Position numbers and translations under genes: made by a program. From NCBI GenBank assembly GCA_020081605.1, contig JAHREC010000045.1:3100001-3164000 (forward strand): 64,000 bases of DNA, in the 5' to 3' direction. This document shows, piece after piece, positions 23,325 through 33,908 of this stretch. Within the stretch, counting starts at the first letter, position 1. Every line of letters starts with the position of its first letter. Below the pieces are notes generated by a model. That model made no database searches. It had not been told where the DNA came from and was given only the letters and a program-made list of their open reading frames with translations. The stretch comes from Albifimbria verrucaria (lineage: Eukaryota; Ascomycota; Sordariomycetes; Hypocreales; Stachybotryaceae).

Positions 23325-24961
23325 TCATTCAAGACTCTCTCCAAGATCTTCTGCCACAATTTTGATTCCCTCGTTATTCCCAGAAAACAGAACACACCAA
23401 GCATGATCATCTCGAGGACAAGCTCAACCTCGGTGCTGGAAAGGGGAGGGACAGGCCCGAGCCATGACCATATCCTTTTGGGCATGACCCATTTCCCACC
23501 AGACGGCAAAACGTCGAATCGTACGAGTATCAAAGCCAGAAGTGATAGTACTTCAGTACTAGCAAAATGACGACCTGGGCACAGAACATGGCCACCACCA
23601 AAACCTCGAAAAGCCGCCGCTGGGCAATATTTCGACCCTTGAATCTTCGTCTTGAGGAACCGTCTGTGATTGAATTCGCCCGCGGAAGGTCCCCAGATAG
23701 ACTGATCCGAGTGAACTTTCCCAATAGGCATCAACAAGACTCCACCTTTCTTCAGGAGGAATTCATTATCTACCATGGTGTCTTCTTGAATTACACGAGC
23801 AGAGATGCTTGTCCTATAGAATTTCAGAGTTTCTTGCCATGTTGATACAAGAATGGGACATGATGTCAAGACTTGTGAAAGGTTAATTGTACGCACTCCA
23901 TCTGCCCTAATATGCACCAGACTTTCTGCTTCCTGTCGACAATCCTGGAGAACCATTGGATCAGAAAGGACTTTCCAGATGAGCCAGAAAGCGGTTGGTG
24001 CTGTATTAACAATACCAGCAGCAACCTGACCAATTTCAGTATGTGCAGTGTCCTCTAAACTGAGACCGAATTCTTCGTTATGCCTTCTCCGCACCTGGAT
24101 GAATAAAGAGCCGAGTTTCTGCTCATCCTTTTTAGGTAGGATATGAGCTCATCGACCATACGATCTCGAGCCTGCAAGCTCCACCTGGCAAGAAGTTTAG
24201 GAAAGAAGCCCATCATCAGTGCCACGATGCCAGACTCGTACTCAAACCAAGCCTGTTCATACTCATTTTGTCGGAAAGGATTACCAGGACCGTAGGTTGC
24301 CTCGGTTGTCGCTGCGAAGATCTCATGACGGATCCATTTATACAAGTCGAGTTTGGTCCGACCTTGAGTCACAAGCTTGTCGAATGAGGCAGCAAATACC
24401 TTCACTGCCATCCCATTCAGAGCGTCAAGCCCTGGCCCAGGAGCAGTAGCGACGGCGGAGGCTCTAGGAAAACTTCTGAGGTAGCCACTCTCGGTCAGCC
24501 GCCTATGGTCGGCAATGATATCCATTCCTGGCTTGCTCACACCCATTGTCTTATCACAAGCTCTTATTTGGATCGGTGAAAAGGCCACAGTCAAAATATG
24601 CCGTTCGATGCGTTGGCAGACCGACAGAGAATTGGCAACATATAGAGTTGAACCAGGCACACGTAAAGTATAAATTGGCAAATCATATTTGTCTCTGAAT
24701 TCATATAAAAACCATTAACCACAGACTTCTTTAAAAATTGAGCGACGATCTAGGATTGCCGCTATGGTGGGGAGTTGTATACCTCATTCGAATATAGAAA
24801 GCGCTCTTTTCTATCAGCATACCAATCAAAGGGCTGACAAATGGTATCGTGCCAATGATCATCTTCGGTTCCCTTGGGTCTTCTATCAGCAGCACGAGAG
24901 CCCTCAAAAAGACCCATATTGTAGAAAGCCCTGAGGCGAGCAGGACAATGGTGGATGGCAT
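23325..24961 (-). CDS. Cytochrome P450, one intron, two frameshifts, unusual ExxK
   Basis: Starts at 24961 with an N-terminal hydrophobic membrane anchor. The intron 24695-24782 (GTATAC...CAG, 88 bp) joins FYIRM to RDKYDLPIYTLRVPG. The chain runs to a T5 run (plus-strand 24129-24133) where one base is missing, and then into the I-helix and K-helix region. The haem motif FGGGHVLCPGR is intact at about 23570-23605. The K-helix reads E-T-L-K (23822-23833), so the nearly invariant Arg of ExxR is Lys. A second one-base shift near 23410 restores a typical C-terminus (WCVLFSG, GIKIVAEDL) ending at the stop at 23325. The haem-loop style recalls CYP7/CYP8-like fungal P450s. Substrate unknown. It is likely ER-anchored and reductase-dependent. 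Confidence 0.82.
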
Positions 24962-27900
24962 CGTTTTAAGTGGAACGCGTTGCTAAGTGATTCCACGGGA
25001 GCCAGAGCATCAAGTTAGCGGTGGGGGAAGAAACAGAAAAAGAAAAGAAATACTCGTTGAGGAGGACCTGAACAAATATTTAGCCGCAGGGGCTGTTGGC
25101 AGCTTGGTCAGCCTGACAGGAAAATGGTGGTTCAGAAGCAACACCCTAATGCTGTTGGTTTATCCTCGTCCGTGATAGGCAAGTTCTAGACCAACCTTAT
25201 GCGATAGCAATCAATCCAAAGGCTCGCCGAGATGCAATCCTTCCCGTTTCATTCCATTTCTACTCTGCGCTTTTCAATCCGCACCTCCGCTTGGCGATAC
25301 ACCCTAGTTACCTAGCGAGAACTATGGCAGAAACCGATCATACATGTAGGACTTAACACCGAACAGGGAAAAAAACTTTTAACAATTGCTGCGGAATTGG
25401 TATCCAAGCCGGAATGTTTATTATTTATTAGTAGGTTTTCAATACAAATACTCGATCTTTATTGGTTATGATACTTATTTTGAGCATGGACGAGCCTACT
25501 TTCCCTTGGACAAACAAACAGCATGGTCAATTTGTACGCGCTTTCTCAGGCTCGTTGGCAATGATCAACTGTTCCTTGTACAATCTATCAGCCCTAATTA
25601 TAGCTGTTCCGCATGTTCGATCACAATGGCTGACGAACAACAGAGGTTAGTGCATATATCGCTTTGGAGGGATTAGCCACGATTGCTCCACAATGATCGC
25701 TTATTTTGAGGAAATGATACAGAAAGATGCGATCCCAATGCATATCCCGCGGAACAGATGTTAGCTGAATCCACAAATGACTATTGGGCACAGAAGTGGT
25801 TTTTCAGCCACAACTAAGTGAAATCCATGATCATCTCAACCGTTTTAGAGAATTTCCGCAGGGCGAACTTTACACATTTCAAAATACTTACACAATACAT
25901 TGGTTCTACCAGCTGAGACTTGTCACGAAACCCGCATTAGATAAGAATTGGAGGAACTCAGTACATCTTTTACACAAAACCAGCTCTCGATGCGGGGCGG
26001 TAAGTTGCTGAACAGGCGTATTGACTTTCCTCGTTTATTTGTATTCATCTTCTCCTACAAGCTCTTTTAATTAGGGTTTCCTTCCAAAATACCTTGCTCT
26101 ATATTTAGGGCATGCGAAACTTACCCCTTTCTAGGTTTTCACGTACATCAACGTTCAGTTCTATAGATCAACAGATAAGTTCTTGCTTTGTTCAAAACCG
26201 AGTAATATTTGAGAGTAACTGGAAGCGCTCAATTAGATGCTAGTGGCCTATTTTTATTCCGTCTAATACATCACTGAATACAGCATGGAATAAAGCGGTA
26301 GTTGTCTCTCTATATGTCCTATGGTATTATCCAGCTTGGCCTTGGCCTAAGGGTGATGATGAATTTAGGACCGAGGATCGTAGAACCTTGTCGTTTATGA
26401 TCATGCCCCCAATTTGTCATTGATGAGTACCGTTTCACAAGCAGTTACAGCTATAATAGAGCATGGATGAAGTGATATTTTGGTTCTTGCGTGTGTTCTC
26501 TAGACTAGTACTACCAACTGTCTGTAGCGCTAGTAAAGACAACAGAATAGCATGGGCAGCCGACCTGAGGCGACATGGAGTGACCGGATTATGCGGAGTT
26601 ACAATGATAAATGTGTTGCTTAGCGGCCGATCACTGGAACGTAGTATTGACCTCACAGCCTGTGCGTTCTTCACACACATGGACACGAGCTACACCGCTG
26701 AGTTGGCTAAGACCGTTGGCAAACATTGAAGCGATTCATGATACGCCGTTTCTTTCCGGAGCTATGAAAACACCTAGGCCTAAAATTCCATATCTCTTCT
26801 AAAACCTCCTGTATCCCGCTTCTACTGAGCTTTCCCAGTACAACCAGGATTTGCATGACAAAAGTGGCAAGGCATTGGATGAACACACGGGCCATACTCT
26901 ATTAATCGTCATAACGTAACCCTGACTCGACAGTGGCATCCTTGCTAAGGGTTCAAATAGGGAGGGTGTGGGGATTGAGAGCAAGCTGGGCAATGTAGTG
27001 GAACAATCGTGTTATTGTTGTTTTTTCCCTCCTTTTTATTCCCGGAGAGAATGCCGAGAAAAGATGCAAATGCAAAGTATACGTTGGCTATCATTTATTG
27101 GACCAGCAAGGTGTATATGCCTCTCCTACCCATAATGGTGCATACTGCGAATGAGCCGCGAGTATAACGCATGGTCCAGTGACTGGCCATCGTTGCCCAC
27201 CAATCCCAGGGTCGCCGAAATAGGAGCTATCTGATGTTTACACTTCTCCACTAATCAGATATCTACAAAGTCTCTATCTCCACACCTTGGCCGTCACGCA
27301 AACGCGCATGATGGGTACAAGTCTGTACTAAGTCCAAGGACAATCCATAACATCAATAAGTCCTATTAGCATGCGCATGTAGCCGATACAAAATAATGAA
27401 GCAACCTCTTCTATTTGATGGAAAGTGAGGACCAAATCATCCCGGTACTTGGCCTCCGCATCAAAGGTTATGGGCTAGACATAACCAGTCAAGAACCGAA
27501 TCTGCTAGTTAAGACTTTGTCTTGCTTAATCGCCCGATCCAATCTTCAACATGCAGGTTCGAAAGACCCACTCATCAATCTCCACAGCTAACATGGTAGA
27601 ACACCTTACGGCTTCTCCTGACCAGAAATGTCTAGTTCTCATCTACATAATTTCACGTATAATTGGACTGCCTGAGGTAGGAAGTCAATACCATACTCTA
27701 CTATACGCGACTGACAAACAACGACTAAAATATTTCAGACGAGTCGTCTCTACTACATATGCGACTGCTTCGCGGAAATGATTGATCATAAAAACAATGA
27801 CGTCTGCAATCGTACAGCAAAGCAACAGACCTGCTGCCATTCACCAACCAGGCGTGCATCCCTATGGTACGGCTGCTTGCATTGACTACTCTCGACTGGG

Positions 27901-29424
27901 AAATGTCTAACAAGTCGGTGTACACTTTGGGATCACTGAGTCCAGAATGGGGTGCACCATGACGGAAGCGGGTAAGCCAATTGTTAGGCAGGGCGTAGAT
28001 CATACCATACACGCCCATAATAAATCATACGCCCAAGTGTAGGCATGCCTGTAGCCGTTTGGTTATTCCAAGGTCGACAGTACGTAGCATATGCTCCGCC
28101 TGCTGCAGGATATGGCGATGAGCCGTGTACCTTGTATGAGCTGAAAATGCACTCGCATACACATCTGCATCTCTATGGGGCTTACCGCGCTGCCAGTAGC
28201 CTAGTTCCCGTCTTGAAATTTCGTGGCAAATCCGAATCAGCCCTCGGTAAGCCCAAAGTCCGGCTTGAGTTTTATGAGACGGGTTTAGCGCTAAGGAAGA
28301 GATGGGTATTCATCGAAGGATGTGCTAAGGTGAACGGAACTCAAATGCAAGCACATGAGATAAGATTCGTTTGTATGGTGTGAGTGTGAGTGGAAGTGTG
28401 AGTGGAAGTGTTTATTCAGCGCCGTGACTTTCCCGAGGGCATTGTATGCGCAGAGGTTTTGAAAATATGCGTGACTACGGCAAACCGAGGTCAAATTCAG
28501 GGTTAATAAGGTAAAACGTCTCTTCAGAAACCCATCTACAATAGTTGATAGACCTAGTCAAGCGTGAATCACAGTTGGGCAGGTGCTTTCGCTCTGGTTA
28601 ACCAAGCATTGTGTCAGGAATTCTCATGCTTAGTGGCATCAATGTCACTGCGATGCATTTACAGTATGCATTGCCAACTCCTTACTCCGCTTTCAGCTTT
28701 CAACTTCTACGCCTAGCCCGCGATCATAACCCAGAAAGGTAAACCCGAATGATTACCTACGTGTCTTGTGATACCTAACAGGACTTGGCCTTGGAGACAA
28801 CTTCAGGGAGCTCCTTGTTGTTGTCTCATCTGCAAAGTAACACATCCATTGCATACACGGTCCTCAACACCTGTAGTAGTAACAACCGAGCCTATCAACC
28901 TTCAGCTGGATAAGGGTGTGGAATCTTTGAAGCATTGCCGTGCCAGTCTGGATCATTCTTATCAAGCGATCTGCAGAACAGGGTGTCCAATATTGGCATT
29001 GTGCCGCTGAGGAGCCCTCGGATTACGCTTCCGATCCCATGATACAACTTCGAGGGTATGATAGCAGGAGCCCTCCTACGTGTCTGCTTCAACTATGTGT
29101 ACACCGTGGCGAAATAGACACGTCAGTAAAGTCTTGAGAAGATATTTTGTGGTGCTAAAGCAACAATTAAGACGGACATAGCGAGCGGCCGAGTGATTTC
29201 GGCGATGCAGAGTTCACCCGCGACGAGGTGGTATTGAAAGTCTCATGTGACTCAATATTGAGTGTACGAGATATCATTGGGCTCAAAGCACAAGCAGTAT
29301 GCCGTACGTGGTAGTAACGCGTACTTTGTTGCCCTCCATACTGTAAATCACCACTAGCCAAAGTTCGGACGTATTCTTCGTTCCATCAATACATATAGCA
29401 TTACATCGAACTGAAGGAACCAGC
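24962..29424. other. Long gene-poor stretch (about 4.5 kb)
   Basis: No supported gene. Possible fragments: a plus-strand open piece near 25735-25815 (contains AYPAEQMLAES) next to a splice-like GTTAGT...CAG; an 88-codon plus frame at 26463-26729; and a 112-codon plus frame at 28045-28383. None shows a domain, signal peptide or consistent gene structure. A short direct repeat of a GTGAGTGGAAGT unit lies at about 28384-28410. Confidence 0.45.
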
Positions 29425-29433
29425 TATAAATAT
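29425..29433 (+). promoter_or_regulatory. TATA box of the protease gene
   Basis: TATAAATAT is followed by a CA-rich, CT-rich leader about 250 bases long before the ATG at 29683. A TTCTTTCAG acceptor-like site in the leader (about 29623-29631) could mark a 5'-UTR intron. Confidence 0.5.
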
Positions 29434-29682
29434 GAACCCTCCTCTCCACAGAAACTTTTTATCACCTTCAGAGAACAACAGCAAACATCATCAAATATAC
29501 ATTGACAACAATACAAAAAGAACAAAAACAAGTCATCTGATCTGTACCTCCTCCATCCTACATCTGCTCTTGGTGTAGTTAGCATACTTTTTCGTCCAAT
29601 TCATTTAGCACAATTATTTTATTCTTTCAGCAAAACGTCTTCCAAACGTCCTTATAACAGCCCAATATTCCAACACTCCAAT

Positions 29683-32153
29683 ATGGCCTCTTTCCGTCAG
29701 AACAATACCTCACAGTCTCAGGAGCGCACTGACGCTCCTGCTAGACAAAATGATGATAACGGCTCAGATACCGAGTCATCTCCTGTCTTCGGTCTCAACA
29801 GTCTGAAGGCTATAGCTGTTCAGAATCTTGAAGACTTCACTGTCCCGATGTGGGATCTCTTAGCTGATGGCCTCGAGACCCACAAACCAGCCACGGGTAT
29901 CAAAGACAGCTTTTACCTAAGGAATGACACGGTTACTGGACTTCACGACATCAAGACCAATGTGATCGGACCAGATCAACGCAGACTCGTAAATCCCGTT
30001 CATTTTGCGCCTGGGGTAAATATCGATGTAAGAGGGCCCTAAGCATAAATGTCACCTATTGAGCTAACATGAATAATCCAAAAATTAGCCGTGGTGAAGC
30101 TTTCCTTGGTTTTTCGGAGACATGGATCTGATGTCAGGATGATGGGAACGGGCTGGATGATTAGCAAAGATATTCTTGTTACTGCCGGCCACTGTGTCTA
30201 TGATAAGGCATATAAAATGGGCCAAGTTAAATCCATTGTCGCTTATCTCGGATACCAGGGCGTGGACTCTATCGACAGACCCTACTCCAACGTGGAGATT
30301 GCCTACGGCAAGGTTGTTGCGACCACGGCTGGCTGGATTCGTAATCTGGGCAACATTGGCCGCCAATATGACATTGCTTGGGTCAAGTTGGATAGAGAGT
30401 TTCAGGAGATCGGAGAGGTAAGCAAGGCCATCAAATGGTCAAATACCCCATTTCAGGGCAACAACAGCATGTTGGGGGTAGTCGGATATCCAGGCGACAA
30501 AGAACTCCACGGCGAACATGGTGCCGAAATGTACGAATGTTGGATGCCGACTACCTTTGACCTCACGAAGGATAACATGATACAGTACGAGATTGACACG
30601 AGTGGCGGTATGTATACCTAGCAGGTGGCCACGTACGCGTATGATTGTTGACGTACATCTGCCAGGGCAATCCGGATCTCCTGTGTTCTACAGCTTAAAC
30701 GCTGCCGACATCAGCCTCAAAGACAACGCACCCTATCCTGGAGTTAATAACCTCGAAGCTAACGCAATCGGAGTCCACACTTATGGTGGACTGGTTAGCA
30801 ACTCTGGTACCCCAATTGGACCTTTTGGTAACCCGATGTCGCGATATTTGAAAGTAGTAGATCAGACATTGAAGCTGACGAAGGAAATTCGATATGTTCC
30901 CGAAACGCCCCTCAAGAAGGTCAATTCGATGATGTACCTCTTACAAATGGCTTCGATCCTGTTGTATCCCTCAAGGATGGCGCATATGAGGTCAAGGTTC
31001 CCTTTGCTAATGAAGAGTTCGGATTTGGGGATATCCTCAGCATTGGTACAAAGGTCCTGGGGGTTCTTCGAAAGCAGCTTCGAGGATCCTAACATAAGCG
31101 ACGAGGCTGCAGTGGAAGGCTTCTTTGACTTCCTTGGCAAAGCCGCCAAGACTATTGGCAGCGTTGCTCTTCCGATGGTGCTGGGTCCTGCTGGTGTCCC
31201 AGCCAGTATGGTGGCCAATGCCGCTATCACTGTCTTGGGCAGAGCCTTGGATAAAAAGTCATCTGGTGCGGAGGTTGGGGAGGAAGATACAGACATCGAT
31301 CATAAGAAGAAATTATACAGGGCCGCCCTTTCTGACGCAGTATTTGATGCCTGCTGCAAGCACCATAAAATTCTCAACGAAGAAGGATTCTTTGATACTT
31401 TGAAGAAATGGATACCAACGGGTGTGAAGGTTGCAACAACTATTGGATCTGCACTTGGTGATTATGCCAAGAGCCAGGGTGGTACTCAATTGAACATTGA
31501 CGCGTTGAAAGAAAAGGGTTATACTTGGGAGGTCAAATATAAAACATGGTCGTGGGACATTCAACCAATCTGCCCTGATGCACAAGCAACCCCAGCAGGC
31601 AAAAGCCTGGAGGACGCATTCGCTCCGGGAGATAAATATGCGGAGTTTACCCAAATCATGGGCTCAGGCGATTACTTCCTGGCATCAATTGGTCGAGACT
31701 AAAGGATTTCAACCCAAAATCGCGGAAGGCGTTTGCCGCATCACTGTCTGAGCAGAGTCCAACAAATCCTTTGACAGATAACATGCAGATCGCAAACACA
31801 ATGAGAGCTCTGACAGGAGAGATGGTCCTCAGTGCTATTGAGAACGCTTCACCAGCCCAACTCCAGGCAGTCGATCAGGAAGGTTTCTTCGCCGATGCTA
31901 CAGCCGCGCTCAAAAGACTCTTGGCAAATTCGGTAAAACACTTATCGACAATGGACCAGGCATATTGGATGCTGTTAACACTATTGTCCAAAATAAGATT
32001 TCCGGTTCTCAGAGTACTGGCAACAATCTAGCTGTCACCACCAACGCCAAGAACAAACAGACTGCAGTCGATGATACCACTGGTGAGGCAGTTGCTAAAA
32101 GTGCCGAAAACAACCCAGCAGATATCCAGGAGAGCACGACCACAACTTCTTAA
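29683..32153 (+). CDS. Trypsin-like serine protease with C-terminal EGFFD-repeat tail; two introns, several frameshifts
   Basis: The N-terminal about 110 residues (start 29683) are hydrophilic and lack a signal peptide. A first intron of about 73 bp ends at 30088. The donor is GTAAAT at 30016, and one base seems missing in the adjacent G-run. A chymotrypsin-fold, V8/trypsin-like domain follows, with GTGWMISKDILVTAGHC (His 30190-30192), YDIAWVKL (Asp 30370-30372) and GQSGSPV (Ser 30671-30673). The Ser motif is completed by splicing intron 30608-30665 (58 bp). After the protease comes a tail of about 430 residues. It carries four related segments: NEEFGFGD (31009), VEGFFDFL (31112), NEEGFFDTL (31379) and QEGFFADA (31876), each followed by an amphipathic or Ala/Gly-rich helix-like stretch. 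One-base shifts are needed near 30930, 31070, 31100, 31687 and 31932. The last frame ends at the TAA at 32151. The protease call is firm. The tail is unknown to me; it could mediate assembly or membrane contact. Confidence 0.72.
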
Positions 32154-33482
32154 AGAAGGGTGGATTTTTACATCCGCGTGCAGTTATCAGAGGATTTCCG
32201 TCGTCCAGATTGTCCCCTCCGGAAATTCTCTGATCCATGGTTTTATTCTTTCACACTCTTTTCAGCTAGTTCCCTTTGTCCGCTTTGTTTCCATGCGCAC
32301 TACAATCACTATCCGCAGTTATTTTTCTGTCATATACTGGAGTCATTTCTACTCAGCAGTTTTCATACTGGCACTAACAGCTTTCCCTGGCCAGGTTGGC
32401 AACATGTCTTGTTGGTAGGACCTGTGAGGCGATCTTGCTCTAAACACTCATTTGAACTTATGTCATAAATCAAGGAAATAACACAGTTTAGCTAGCTTCT
32501 CTGAATTCATTCATTCATTTTCCCAAAATTATGGTCTTAAGCAAAGCTTCCAGATCGAATTTTGTAGGTAGGTATCAAAGGTATAGACACCAAAGGTGCC
32601 GGTCTCTGACCTTCCATGCTGTCTTAGCTTAAGTCCTGACGTGTTGAGTAATCATCTCCTGGATAGGGTAATCAAGCCACTTAATATAAAACAAGAGCAA
32701 ACAGATCTTAACTGGTGACCTATCGCTCTACCAGAGGGACACCAAGGCCCATATTTAGCACAAGGAGAAACTCTCAATGAAGTCAATCCAGAGATTCGTA
32801 GAAGTGTAGCTGATTCTGCCCTGCATTACTTCATGCGAACTCCATCATAAATCTTGCTTGGCCGGCCAATGGAGTTGAGGTTTCCACTCGAATGGTGGGA
32901 TAATTGATGAATTCAAGTAGATAGCATGTACTTGGCTTTGTGGAATTTCTGTACTATCTACAATCTGAATTATTAACTTCCAAATATTCATTGGTTTTAC
33001 TCATCGTTGAAGAATAATGCCCGCCGCTATTAAGGTAACCGCGCACCTAGTCACCAGCTGGAAAGAGTGGTTGACACTCTTGCCAAGTGATATCACCTTC
33101 AGCCTTGAGTATTCTAATAAAATTATCTGTGGGACTTGCAATGATCTTTGTTGATTTAATCTTAGTAGAACAATACTCTGAGAAGGTGACACATAATCAT
33201 TTTCTACCACTTCTCCCGGTAAAACTCGTCTGGTTATACATAGAATCCTGGTTTTAATCCAAACTAACCAATTCATCTCCATTGATCAGTCGTCTACGCA
33301 GTAGTAAGCTGTACCTAACCCATCAAGGAGATTGTGCGTCATTCATCAGGGGTGCTCACCGTGGCGTGCATTAGCAGCTTCGCATGCATGCATGCTTCAA
33401 TTTTTACTTGATTCGATTCCTTAAGCTCAGAATTGCGGTCACGGCGTCCGGTTTGAGCTCAGCCGCAGACCTGTAAGCGAAG
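32154..33482. other. Intergenic, no supported gene
   Basis: Only short open frames. A CT-rich stretch after the protease stop is likely its 3' region. Nothing else can be supported. Confidence 0.5.
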
Positions 33483-33490
33483 TATATAAG
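33483..33490 (+). promoter_or_regulatory. TATA box of the small cysteine-rich protein gene
   Basis: TATATAAG lies about 180 bp upstream of the start codon at 33665, with a leader in between that has no upstream ATG in frame. Confidence 0.5.
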
Positions 33491-33664
33491 TGTCCATTTC
33501 TTCAGACTGAACAATGTATTAATTGAACATTGTCAGCAATCTATTTAGAACCCAATATCATAAAATTTTCACGGAAAGTGGATAAGAGTAGTTCTTCATC
33601 CTTGTCTGCAACTACTTGGAGCTACACGTTTTGTTTACAACTCCACTCACACAGAGGCATCGAG

Positions 33665-33908
33665 ATGAAGCTACCTCTCGCGATCTTAACCTTCGCCATG
33701 GGATCCTACGGTGCACCACAACTGAGTGATCCTGTCATCGCCGTAAGTATCACGTACATCTAGACTATTTAAATACTAACCTTCAGGAAAACAGGCTTGT
33801 ATGAAGGCATGTCGTGATAGACATGGCGGCTGCTTCTCTCCACCACCAAACCTGATAAACAATCAATGTCTTTTTGGTTGTTTACGGGAATGCACACCAG
33901 AGCCATGA
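33665..33908 (+). CDS. Small secreted cysteine-rich protein (63 residues, six Cys, one intron)
   Basis: Too short and split to be seen as one open frame. Exon 1 is 33665-33742: 26 codons with a signal peptide MKLPLAILTFAMGSYGAP. The intron is 33743-33794 (GTAAGT...CAG, 52 bp), with a perfect TACTAAC branch site at 33774-33780. Exon 2 is 33795-33908, 37 codons then TGA. The nearer CTTCAG acceptor at 33786 would give an immediate stop, so the next AG is preferred. The mature peptide is about 45 residues with Cys at 28, 32, 39, 51, 55 and 59, spaced C-x3-C-x6-C-x11-C-x3-C-x3-C. Paired CxxxC helices joined by a Pro-rich loop recall alpha-helical hairpin peptides, but the extra cysteines differ. 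No family recognised; it is an effector-type or antimicrobial-type candidate by size and context only. Confidence 0.72.
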
